A stretch of DNA of 36,203 nucleotides from Lingula anatina (Eukaryota; Brachiopoda; Lingulata; Lingulida; Lingulidae). Shown here piece by piece: positions 11,539 through 23,501 of the stretch (position 1 is its first letter; each line of letters opens with the position of its first letter). The notes beneath the pieces are model-generated. The model searched no databases, was not told where the DNA came from, and was given only the letters and a program-made list of their open reading frames with translations. The stretch spans positions 72,552-108,754 of the forward strand of contig NW_019775858.1 of the NCBI RefSeq assembly GCF_001039355.2, read 5' to 3'. Made by a program: the position numbers and the translations under genes.

Positions 11539-11567
11539 CTCAATCTGCTGTCCCTTTCCAGCTCCAT
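11539..11567 (-). pseudogene. Duplicate of the first ASB coding exon
   Basis: Copy of 9811-9839 with the same ATG, nine full codons, two extra bases and a GTAACA donor. It could splice to the exon at 8726-8829 exactly as the left copy does. If the duplicated block is an unmerged haplotype, this is the same exon counted twice and not a pseudogene; if the duplication is real, it is an alternative first exon. I list it here so that it is not mistaken for a separate gene. Confidence 0.5.
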
Positions 11568-11921
11568 ATTGTGTCTTTTAGCACTGGCTTTTACATGATA
11601 ACACCCAACTAACAGGGCACAGAGACACAGATCCTCCAGCTGTTGCAATGCTTGTTTTTCTTTATGACCGTTAGATGGCGGTATATGGCAAGATAAGGCA
11701 CAGGTAAATGAGTAGTTTAATTGGGTGATTTTTGTATTTAAATGCATCATAAATAGCATATATCACTTATGTTCTACCAGTCACACCAGTTCACGTAATT
11801 TTGTAATGTAGAACAAATGATAACAAGAAAAAGTCAGGTATTCTAAAACGTTTTCCATGCTAACTTTGCGCCACCTATCAAATACTGTGTCCACTCAACA
11901 TGTGTTCTTGAAGTGAAGGAG
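11568..11921. promoter_or_regulatory. Probable shared promoter region of the ASB and CLPTM1L genes
   Basis: The ASB gene reads left from about 11567 and CLPTM1L reads right from 12583, so their 5' ends lie in this interval. It contains GATGGCGG at about 11674, which resembles the YY1-type element common just after the start sites of TATA-less promoters. Two plausible plus-strand donors for a CLPTM1L leader exon are CACAG|GTAAAT (exon end 11703) and GGAG|GTAAGA (exon end 11921). Either would join the acceptor TATTTCAG before 12579. The start sites themselves are inferred. Confidence 0.4.
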
Positions 11922-12582
11922 GTAAGAAATATTAAAATGATAGCTCTTTTTCAAGAAATCTATATATTTTAAGCTGTTGCAGTTGATAATTTGTCACTCA
12001 TGACGTATTCTGCCCCCATTGAAGTAAGAAAAGATCCGCGTGTAATTAAAAATGAATTAAAAATTAATTTGTTGTTGATGGACATTTGTATATTTACTGT
12101 ACTTATATATGGGGCCGATTTGTATGTTGCATTGTTGGCCGATGCCATAGTACTACACCTGTACATAGCGGTGTCTCTGAATTGCGCAATATAGCGCATT
12201 CCCCCATCGCACTTTGAAGCATATAATTAACAGATAAAGTCATTTTGTATCAGTTCACGAATTGGGCACCAGAGTTTCTATCCAGTATTGGTGTAACTTA
12301 TGGTGTTATGAGGTATTGATATCAGAAAAAAATTAAAATGTGCCAGATATAAACACAGATTACATCTTCTGAAAGGTCTTTTTATCCAGAATTTTATACT
12401 TTTGTAATTTTGATATTACCTCTAAAATTAAAGGTAATATCATAGTTTTTTATTTTTGTTAGATTCTTTATTTTATTAGTTTATTATTTTAAAAGCAAAA
12501 ACTTCCGTTCCACATGCCAACATGTGACATGTATTTTTATTGTTATTGTTAAATAGATTATTATTGTTGATATTTCAGGATA

Positions 12583-15500
12583 ATGAAACCCTCTTTCACC
12601 TTTTTAATATCTGGCCTTTTTCTGGCTTACGTTGGACATTCCATCTGGACAATTTATGGGATCTTTTTTCCTACACCATGCCCACCAAAAAGTAACTGCA
12701 TCAAGCCATACCTTGCTCAAAAGCCACAGTTAGAGGTAATGTAATATTTATATGAATTTCAGGTTGAACACTCACTGAGAAATTTTTTATGGTTAGCGCT
12801 TTTTATAGGTCAAATGTGAGTTATGTTTTTTTTTAATTATTATTTTTTTTTACATTTGTTAATAACTGCTGTTTCATGCCCAATTTGACGAGTGGTTGAA
12901 AGCTCCTCGTGTCACTTAAACACATCTGCTAAAGAATCATGATACATGTACATGTATATTTGTGGTAGAAATAAATGCCAAAGATGAATTTTATAATGCT
13001 TCAAAAGGGTAAGGTTACACAGACTATCAAAATAATGATCACTACTTCTCTTCTTTATAAATTTAAGTGTGTTCTCATCAGTAATGGAGGAAAGCTACAG
13101 GAAAAAGAGAAAGTATTAAAAAATTGCTAGTTATGGACATCAGTATTAATATCTTGAAATTAGTTATAAATTTGTCATAATACATGTATTTGATACAATT
13201 ATCAGTTTCCCACCTTTTTTAGTTAAGGATTTATACATCATTGAAAGAAACTCTTACCTCGGAGAAGAATGCCAAGTTGTTATGGAAGTTGGATGACTTT
13301 GATCCAAGTGAGAATATTGAAAAGTTAGTATTATCATGTATGTTTACAGTAATAAAGATGGTAATTCATAAATAAAGTTTTAAAGATATGTTAAATGTAT
13401 TAATTTTAAAGTTGTTTTTATACTTATCTGCTAAATACATAATTATATATCATGTGCTCCCCATTGGCAAGTACTAGTTCTAGGTAATTCAGTGAGTAGT
13501 CTTTCATCTAATTGCAGTACAGCAGCACAATGATCATAAAATGTTACATTTAAAAAAACTTCCAATGTGACTTTTGCTGTAAAAATTGCTGTAAAAAGTA
13601 GACAGAAATGCCAAATCATTTCGTGTGTGTGTGTTATATGTTTGCCTACCTGTTTGCACAAATCTCATTAAAGTTGATGGCGTAACTTCATTATTGCATG
13701 ATATTGGCTCAGAAGCCAGTAAATTTGGCCCAAGTTGCTAAAAATCTCTTTAATATTAGACCTTATTCTTCAGAACTTTCAATGTCACTCTCCCTGCGAA
13801 GACCAGGAATAATGGCACACTATACGTCCATGCCCTAGTGTGCCGCAGGGGTCAGTCCCCCTTTGGACCCTGGACAGTGCTGGCGTCCAGCAGGTTGACC
13901 ACTTATGCTGTGCCAAAGGCAGAAACTTTTAATCTAATGGGCGGTGCAGAAGAGGTAGTAATCTTTCAATTATAATTGATGGTATTACATTAGAATTGCT
14001 TAATATTGGTTTGGCCACATGGTCTGATATGTGAAAGTGTTAGTCTTTCGTGTGCCTTCATTTTGTCCGTTTTGTGCATTATTGACATATCTTAAGGTTA
14101 CAAAGCACAAATAAATAATATGGAAATGCTTTTATTACAATATTTTCAAAATATTTTCTTTGAAAAACAACATTCAAATGAAGGGAAAAATTGAATGTGA
14201 AAGATTGTTGAAGCTAAAGGTGGCAGACATAAAGGAAGTGTTTTTTTTTCTCTCCAAGACTAGAATGGAAAAAATTTAGATAAATATGACTGTGCAACAT
14301 TTATGTTTGAAGATTTTGAAGTTTAGATGTGACTGATATTTATTGTTTACAGAAATTTCTCTAAAATCATATTTATTGTAATTGTTATATCTATCTGTAT
14401 CTGACTCAGGCACTGCCTAATACAAGGATAGTTGGCAAAACTCAGACCCACTGGAGGAAAAAACTAACAGTTAATGTCATGAATGATGACATAGCATTTG
14501 ATAGGATGGGCATCCCAGGAGAGATTTACAAAATACTCAGGTAGGACATGTTTGAATGTACACACACTTGCACCCGCATGCACGCACGCATGCACGGATG
14601 TGTAGGTCTTATTTTGCTTGCATGGACATGAATGCACATGCATGATCAGTCAGAATCACACTATTTGGACACATTTTGAATACACAAGGTTCTAGGTATT
14701 TGTCTTACATAGAACTGGTTTGTTAAATTCGATACTATGGACTAGTGATTTATAATATAAATATAATATATTTATTTATATACAGTTTTTTTAAATTAGT
14801 TATAACACACAGCAGTATTTCCATTTTCCTATAAATTCTATTTTAATATATTTTTTTCACCTCTTTTTGTACATTAAAAAAGTAAGGGAAAAATACATTA
14901 AAAAAGTAAGGGAAATGAAAATGAATTAACACCTTGTTAACTCTCTTGAACTTAATTTGAGAAGGGTACTTGGGGTAGAGGATTTGATGTCGTTTATTCA
15001 AACCTTTTCTTGTTTTTCAGGGTTTCCCCAAATGGTGACTATCTTCCTCTTTTATACATTGACCAATTGGGATTTAGGATCAAAGATATTTTGGTAATAT
15101 AAATGTGAAAATTAAGAAAAGAATTTGCTGTAATGAGTATTTTTAGCTAGCTTTTCTTTAAAAAGAAATGTTGAATATTTCCTATCTAAAACTTGATTTT
15201 GTTAATGAGATATCACAGTTTGCATAGGTAAGATAAATTTTTCAAACAAGGACAATTATTGCCCTGACATAACTTGGTTTTTCCATCACAATTGAATTTT
15301 GATAATGATAATAAGATTTCCTTTTTAGAAAAGGCCTTGGCCTAGAAATACAGATGTTTTAATGAAGATTCATTTAATAATACATACATTACTCTTGTGT
15401 ACATTTAGAAGTCTGTTTTAATATTTTAAGTACTAGTGGAATAAGTGCATAGGTTTGACAGAAGCTTAGATAATTTGTTTTAAATAATAAAGATACTGTA

Positions 15501-18500
15501 AAAATTGAATCGCTTTGTAGCATATTTATGACAAAAATGTATGACATTTTTCTCCAGGTGGTGAATGCAAGTTCCAAGGAGATGCCTCTCACCATCAACT
15601 ACTTTCCTATCTCAGTTGGAAAACTCAGAATGTGGCTCCACCTGGAGGAATCAATGAATAGTCTGCATGCTTTAGGTATAGAACATGAATATAATTTTTT
15701 TTTTTTTTTTTGGAGGGGGGGGGGGCTGAAACTGCACATTGTAAAGAGAATTTTCTAAATTAAGGAACTAAGTTTGGCTATATATTCCGATTGTACCGTT
15801 GCTCTCAGTTTTGAAAAGAAATGAAATTGAGTAAAATATCACAGACAAAAACACATGGTTAAGCCACTAAAATCATCCATGTCTTTAATATTCAAATTTT
15901 GGTGGGAGTTTTGTAAACGAGGTATTTTTTACTTCTATATTTTTCATTCAATTGATATTTAAAAAAAAATAATCTGCAAATAATAATGACAAAAGCTGTA
16001 ACAAATGTTCTTAATAAAATGATTTTGCCCATGGATTTTAATCATAACAAGAAAGGTTCATCAACCAAAGTGTTCACCATGGGTAAAATAAATTAGTAAC
16101 TTGCCATATTAAAGGGTCAATAATTGGGGTCAATAATTGATGTTGTTTAATCCCTTTTATAGGATTTTCAGAGAAGGATACAGATGAAGTAAAGGGTATA
16201 TTTGCAGACACTAACTTCTATTTTTTAGCACTCACCTTTATTGTGGCAGCATTCCATGTGAGTAGATCCTCCTTTTTTTTTTGAGAAAAAAATAAAAGAT
16301 TAAAAATAAAAGAGAAATGTTTGATAAAATATGTTTATTGCAACTCGTATTAGTTGGATTATTCAAGGTGAAGTTTATTTTTTTAAAATCAGACTCTCAG
16401 TTGACAAATTTCAACCACCTCACCTTTTTTGGTATTTGTTATTCTTTCACAATTTGTCATTTTTAGCTACTCCCAAGAAACCTTTATAGGATTAATCAAC
16501 TTTGTTTGGATTTCTGGGTGTACTTACCCTAGTTGATATGACCTTCATTCCCCTTCCAGTTACTGTTTGATTTTCTTGCCTTCAAAAATGACATCAGTTA
16601 CTGGAGAAACAGGGACACAATGGTAGGGCTGTCGGGGCGTGCAGGTAAGCACTTTTTATGAAGAGGTTTACAAAATAATTTTTTAGTGTTAATATGGCCC
16701 GTTTCTTAACTTAACAAAATACCATATTTGGGTAATTCTTGATTGTAGACTGGAGGCTGGTTTTAACTTTAACAGAAAAGTTTTTAGCCTACTGCAATTC
16801 CAGGTAATAATAACATACATTTTAGTTTAACTTGAAAGTTTCTTTCACCTTTTCTCTCGTTGATTTTTAGTCCTGTGGCGAAGTATAAGCACATTCATCA
16901 TTTTTCTGTATTTAATGGATGAAGAAACAAGTTTACTGGTTTTAATTCCTGCAGGCATTGGTACAATAATAGAGGTACAAAAAAAAAAAAAAAAAACACT
17001 CACTGAATTATTTATCTTCTAAATAAAATTATTAGATAATGTTAGAATGTATATTAAATGCATTGTTAAGATATGAATTTAAAACTTTTTAAAGTTTGTT
17101 TGCAAAAGACATCTTTAAATTCTGATTTCCAGTATAAGGCAATATGACTAAAGAAAAAAAAAATGCTTGAATGATGACTTTTCTCTTTTTCATTATTTAA
17201 AAGTAAAAAATGACATTTTTACCAATTACAAGATATTTTATTATATCCAAGATATTCATGTTTGTCTATTCAGCTGTTTGTTCAATCACTCAAGAAAATG
17301 TTATTTACATATTTGTTTATTTATTGTAGATGTGGAAAGTTACTAAGGCATTTAAAGTACAGATTTTATGGAACGGGTGGAGACCAACTTTCCAGGTGAG
17401 TTGGACAAGCATAAGGGTCACAGTATAAACTGTGATTTCAAAGTTTCTAGATTTGAGCCATGTTCAGATTGAGGATCGAGATGGAGACTGGTGATTTTCA
17501 TGTGTAATGGTAAAACTTGGACACTAAACACCTAACTACAGGTTTTTGATGTAAATTTCTCATTGGTTTTGGAAGGTACTACACCACTGTAATAAAGGCA
17601 AAATTGCTGAAATTTCATGGATTTCTTTCACTTTTTGCTGTAAGAAAAGTCTTACTTGCACAGCGTGCCTTTCATTCACTTACAATACTTTTTATATCTA
17701 AGTATCCAGGGGAGGGATATGTTTGGAGTTGAATATATTTATCATGATAGATTATCCACATCCAGTATATATAGTATTGTATAAACTCCACTGCTTTCAT
17801 ATGTTACAGCTTGGAGCCACCTCAGAAAAAGAAAAAGAAACAGCAGCTTTTGATTCTGAGGTATAGTATGCATGGTTACATGTGAATTTTGGTGCCATAC
17901 AGATATACATATACTGCATATCTATTTTTGTTTGAAATCCAACTACATTTTCTAGATAGTATGTTCTAAAACATGATTTTCAGATGTAGCTTTTTATATT
18001 AAAGGTATTAAAGGACCTTTTGCCTGGATATTGCATTTGCATATGTAATTATATTTAATTAAACCAAGTGAAAAACTTTTTGACCTGTAAACTGTTGTTG
18101 CCAGTTTACTATTTTTTCTTATGATTCACATTTTCAACACAAATAAGGGCTATCATGCTGTGATCCTAGATTCAAAATTCCAGTAATGTATTTCTCATTG
18201 CCCTTTTTATATGCTCACATCTTTGACATTGTCCAATATTTATACTTAATTTCTTGTTATTAACCATTATCCAATCCATCCGTGATTGTGCAGACCAGCT
18301 CATTTCTAGGGCAGTAATCTCTCATCCCCCTCTTCTGTCCTCTTCCCAAACCTTTGTTTATCAAAGTAATTAAGTATTGTTTTATTTCCAGGCCATGAAA
18401 TATTTATCTTATCTCTTATACCCATTGTGTATTGGTGGGGCAGGGTACTCCCTGATATATGTTCCACACAAAAGGTGAGGATTCATATAGAAGATAATTA

Positions 18501-21025
18501 CTCAATAGATTCTAACAAACATCCCCCAAAATTAAAAATGTGTTGCTTGTAATTCTTTAAATGGTTATTCAGAAGTTTGAAAAGTTAGTAAAAGGGTTCA
18601 CTATGTTTCCATGCTTTCTAGTTTACTGAATTAAATTATTTTTTAATCATTAAATTGTCCACGTAATTGCTTTTTTAATTGTGAATGGTTTTTTTAGTGT
18701 CATAAGAATTAGTCTTGCAATTTAGAAGCAATATGAGACTTATCTGTGCATTTTTTAGAAATTCAAACAAGATGAGCAGCGAATAATGTATAGAAAATAC
18801 AGATCACACTTAGATTCTTTAAAATGAATCTGGCTTTTGGTCTTTTTGTTTGAAACAGTGTAAGGTGAAGGTGATGTTGGGTATAAATGTTAAAGTATGT
18901 AAAACAAGCTAGAAATACATGTTAGTGAAATATTTATTATTGATAACTTGCCTCTGTGTGCCATTGGCAACTTGAGACTTATTATAATTTTATTCGTTCA
19001 ATTTCAGTTGGTACTCATGGTGCATCCAAAGTTTGGTTAATGGTAAGTGTTCAAGATGAAGAGATGTGGATAAAATTTCTTGGATTTACCCTTTTATGGG
19101 GCTGTGTCTGAATTTTGTGTTGTATTTTTTAAAGTGCTGTTTAACTTTATGCATTAAATTTGAATATCAGCGGCTGCAAACAATTGAATTATTGCCTCTT
19201 TAATTGTGTGCATTTTTGGCATTGTGGAACATAATTAATTGAAGTTTTTTTTTTGTCTTATAGGTGTATATGCCTTTGGGTTTTTATTCATGCTGCCTCA
19301 ACTTTTTGTAAACTATAAGGTAAGACTAAAATGAAGAGAAAAGTTCTGAGTGCTGCACAGTATATTAGGTAAAATGTTTCTCAACGGATATGTATTTGAA
19401 TTTGTATTAAAAATGTACGTACGCAAATTATTGGTTTTGACAGCAAATGTTGGTATCTGTGCTAACAACCATTTTCAGATAAAATCTGTTAAAAGAGTTA
19501 ATTTGTTTGCAAATAGAAGGAAAAAAGTTATTTTATTTAACTGTATGTTTTCATGATTGTGTTTTACAGTTAAAATCTGTAGCCCATTTACCCTGGCGTG
19601 CTTTTATGTATAAGGTAAGGACACAAGATTTATGTTAAATTTTGGTTTAAATGTTTATAAACTTTTTGGTCTTGATCCAAATATTCTCCAGAATATTTTG
19701 CTTGTAATTCCTTGGAAGACATTTTGAAATGATCAAACAGCAATTTGGACTCTTGTCAAAAGGGACCTTTTTAATTTGTTATTAGTAATGATGACAAAGG
19801 ATGAATCATGGAGAAATTAAAATAAATCTTTGGGAATTACTGAGGGATTTGAAGTTTGTGGGTATTTATGGACTTGTGAAATGTGCAAAGAATAATAAAA
19901 TAACACATATTTTGACCCTTGGTTAGAGAAAATTTATCATGGAATTTTCAAATATCCAAATGTGTGCAAGAATGTTTGTGTGGAATTGTATATAAAATAA
20001 AACCAACAAAGAAAATGAAACTTTAAACCTGAGCTCAGAGGCTGATAAATATCACAGTAAATATGTTATATTTATGTTGTTGTTTAAACACATTTTATAA
20101 AATGCTACATATTTTAACCTGTATTTTTTTGTAGGCTTTTAATACATTCATAGATGACATATTTGCCTTCATCATTACCATGCCTACTGCACACAGACTA
20201 GCCTGTTTTAGAGATGACCTGGTCTTCGTTGTTTATTTATACCAAAGATGGTGAGTTAAAAAGAAAGGCAATGCTTTTGCCTATTTATTTATCATCTCTT
20301 AAATCAGTTTGCTTCTTTCGGCTTATTATGAGAACTATTATTAGAGTGGGTAGTGAAATAAATCTAGTTTTCTTAATTCAGTTGTTTTGCAATTAATAAA
20401 TTATTTAGTTACATATTTCCATAAAAATTGTTTGTATCAGTAGCTCAGTCATAGATTTGGGCCATTGACACAAATACCTTCAGTCTGAAAATTGGTATAA
20501 ACTTTTAGTCCACAATTTGGTCTATATTTCAGTTCAAGATAAATTGGTCTAAACCTTAAGTCCACAGTTTGGTCTATATTTCAGTTTAAGATAAATTGGT
20601 CTAAACCTTAAGTCCACAATTTGGTCTATATTTTACTTAACTGAACTGTATGTATTAGTTTAAAATATTAGCCATGTCTTTTGTTATAAAAGCATGTGCA
20701 GTATTTCATTCAGTTGGACTACTACTGAGTTATCCTGGACCAAAGGGGCTAAAATTTTGTCATGAAATTTAGACCAGTTTCCTTCGTAAAACAGGCCCCT
20801 GGCCCCAGACAGTGACAGCTAAATGAAGTGCTCAGTGGTTTTATTGTGTGGGAAATTGGGTGTCAGTTATCCATTTAACTTTGCCTGAAAAAAAAATGTC
20901 TAGAAAATGTGTTTTTCATGTCCTTAAATTTTGAATTTTCCTATTTAAGGCTGTATCCTGTAGACAAGACCAGGGTGAATGAATACGGACAGTCTTTTGA
21001 GGAAGATGAGAAAAAATCTAAATAG
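12583..21025 (+). CDS. CLPTM1L: CLPTM1L, ER multi-pass lipid scramblase family
   Basis: Seventeen exons join with GT-AG sites and matching phases to 522 residues: 12583-12735, 13223-13323, 13774-13954, 14410-14540, 15021-15093, 15558-15675, 16163-16257, 16560-16644, 16871-16974, 17330-17395, 17810-17860, 18392-18474, 19008-19042, 19264-19319, 19570-19614, 20135-20250, 20950-21025. I recognise the product from family signatures such as [59 protein letters not shown], and [18 protein letters not shown]. Human CLPTM1L is 538 aa, so the length fits. An N-terminal hydrophobic anchor (~4-28) is followed by a luminal-type domain with sequons at N88, N98 and N216, then several membrane segments from ~270. 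The human protein acts in the ER as a scramblase for glucosaminyl-phosphatidylinositol in GPI-anchor synthesis; the same role here is inference. The C-terminus ends KKSK, a dilysine pattern. An in-frame upstream ATG at 11675 is possible through a leader exon. Confidence 0.96.
14870..14915 (+). repeat. 24-bp direct repeat in CLPTM1L intron 4
   Basis: The unit starting TACATTAAAAAAGTAAGGG occurs at 14870 and again at 14894, about two copies. It lies between exons 4 and 5 and has no visible splice role. Confidence 0.85.
20491..20636 (+). repeat. 52-bp tandem repeat in the last CLPTM1L intron
   Basis: The unit contains AGTCCACAATTTGGTCTATA followed by AAATTGGTCTAAAC. It starts at 20507, 20559 and 20611, with a partial unit before the first, so about three copies with few differences. 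It lies in the intron between exons 16 and 17. Confidence 0.85.
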
Positions 21026-23501
21026 TTGTAGAAAAATGAAGAGCAATAATTCTTGTGAATGCAGATTGCCTTAAAGTTGTGTTCACAGCAATATAATATA
21101 TAGAAGAGTTACAGCTAGTTGATAAAGACACATGATGAACCATTAACATTTATAAAGCAAATAAAAATCTCCTTGAATTCATCAGTTCTCTCAATCATCA
21201 AGGTGTACCATATCCAAAAGACATGACAAAATTATCAGAATGGTTTACTCTTCTATTTTTTTTTGAGTCACTAAGGTCATGAAAATTAACACAAACAAAT
21301 TTCTTTTGCTGACAGTTTTTGTTAAGTAAAGATCTTGTGCACTTTGTTGTACACGTATGCCTTTAAGTAATTTTTACACAGGAAAATTTGATCTTTAAGC
21401 TCTGTCATCAGTCTCTCCTATTCTGTACTCTCTCTACCCTTAGATGTCTTTGCATTCTTATATCAAACCCGTTTTACCCCTTTACTATATTAATAACTAC
21501 TTAAAAAGTTCAAACTTTCCATGGGATAAACTGCTGTTGCATTGTCGGTGAGGGATACTTTATCAATTTGCCTGTTATCCAGTTATCCAGAGGGCCATGT
21601 CACAAAAAGTATGTTTTGGGGCTTTGCTTAGGTTGCTAAAATGGTATCGCTAACTACAGAAGTCGATTGTTTTTTAGTCTAATCATCTTTTTTTTATGAC
21701 TGGCTGGCATTTAATATGTCATTATTGCCACACCTAAGTGGGTCCATGAGAATAATATGTATTATTCAGAATTTCACGGTTTGGGATTATTTCAGGAAAA
21801 CCAAGTCATTGACTTAATTGGTATCAGTATTTATTGTCATTGCTGTGCTTCTAGGTGATATAATAAACAGAGGTACAGTAATTTTTGTTTTGTTATATCT
21901 GTATATTATTATTAATTTTACTAGCCTAGTTGTCAGTATGACTGAAATCTTGGGCCTATCTAAATGATAAGCTCTTATCATAATGCTGAAATGATTATGA
22001 AATTGACAATTTTTTATGTCCTTTCTGAAACTAAACCCCCTTTAATTATACTTGATCAGTTTATAACTACACCAGTATATAAACGGGAACAAAATGGTAA
22101 AAGAAATTAAATTTGAGAAACTTGCAATAATAACTAATATTAGGCCTACAGGTATAAACATGTATATGCTGTCACATAAATTATGGCCAGACAAAATTGA
22201 TTGGTTGATTAACAAGTGTGACCAACATTATTTTTATGGAAATCAAAAAAATTGTTTTTTCAATGAAATCTTTTTTTTTCAAATGATGAAATGCATTAGG
22301 TAGTGATTTTAATAAGTTGACGAAATTCACAATTTGCCCTGGGAAAAACCTTTATGCTGTTGTATTTATGCTCTTAAATTGCACACACTGTGGATTTGAC
22401 ATTTACTCCCAAAATTTTTTTTCTAAGCTATTTTCAAACATATTTTTGAAACCCAAAAAATTGTCCTGTTTACAGAGAGTCGCCACCTGTTAAAATACTC
22501 AACAATTTCATCTGGCCTAACATGACTTCATGAAGAAAGAATTCAAAAGCACATTCAAAATATTATTTTTATGTGACAGGGGCAAACAGGTAAGAAGTTA
22601 ATGTTGGAATGGCAGCAGAATTTATCCTAGTGTGTCTGTCACACAGTGCTGAATATACAAATCTACACCAAGCCTCCTTTTTTGGCCTCACATAATATAG
22701 GGAACTAATATGTCTGTTGGGGCGAAGTGTTCAACATTTCATGTGTGGATACAAAATTTTTGCAAAAGAGTAAAAACTAAATCTTGTCTTTAACTTTCAC
22801 TATCCTCATGGTAAACTGATGAAATGAAATTGTCCAACCTTGGGAAGTGAGCAAGATCATTATTAAACTTGCATTAACTTTTTTACCTCAAATCTCTTTG
22901 TATAAAATGAATGTTATGAATTCTTAAATATACATCTAGCTGAGTTGCAAACATACAAAATTATGTTTTGAAACCGATTCCATAAGATAAAAGATTTTTA
23001 TAATATGACATGTCAAAACGCACAGAATTCTAGGTCATGTTTCTTGAATGTCATCTCTACAAAGAGCAGTTAAATTACAACATACTGGATGGATCATTAA
23101 GAACAGTATATTGTTTCTTTATGGAAAAATCAATATTCATCGTCTTAATTGTTAAAGGGATAACAACTCTTCGTATGAATTCCATATTTCACAATATATA
23201 CATATAAACAACTCAAAGAAATATGATAAATTCTATTTTACCATCAAAACTGTGGTTAACGCAATTATTTTGTAATTCTGTGCTTGTCATCAAACCATGT
23301 GACCATCACTGATGGCTATCTATCCTCTGTAATACTATCTTAAGAAGGAAAAAATAGGAACTTTGAATTCTGGAATGGATTCCTTAACCATTGGTTAGTA
23401 AGGGAAAATTGTTGTTTCCCGCTGGAAAGTCCTTTTTTGTTATCCCTTTAAAACACAAGCGGCAGTAAATTTTTTGGAATGAAAGTTTTCTGAGGGACCC
23501 A
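21026..23501. other. Convergent intergenic DNA between CLPTM1L and the sacsin-like gene
   Basis: The 3' ends of the plus-strand CLPTM1L gene and the minus-strand sacsin-like gene face each other here. Besides the proposed CLPTM1L poly(A) signal at 21160 there is another AATAAA at 21862. I saw no TTTATT (a minus-strand AATAAA) in the 500 bases next to 23502. The 69-codon frame at 22094-22303 has no recognisable domain. No other features seen. Confidence 0.6.
21160..21165 (+). terminator. Candidate poly(A) signal for CLPTM1L
   Basis: AATAAA lies 135 bases after the CLPTM1L stop codon at 21023-21025. It is the first canonical hexamer I found downstream; whether it is used cannot be told from sequence. 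Confidence 0.5.

Larger units (their letters stand above)
10944..12441. repeat. Right copy of the duplicated block
   Basis: Second copy of 9216-10721, entered within the foldback element so that the element's outer left 45 bases are absent. It holds the second copy of the first ASB coding exon (minus strand, 11539-11567) and the presumed 5' untranslated exon(s) of CLPTM1L. It runs to 142 bases before the CLPTM1L start codon. Confidence 0.95.

Noticed and set aside
15528-15758. Plus-strand frame of 76 codons
   Set aside because: Its middle is CLPTM1L exon 6 in the right frame, but both ends are intron read-through, including a T run and a G run.
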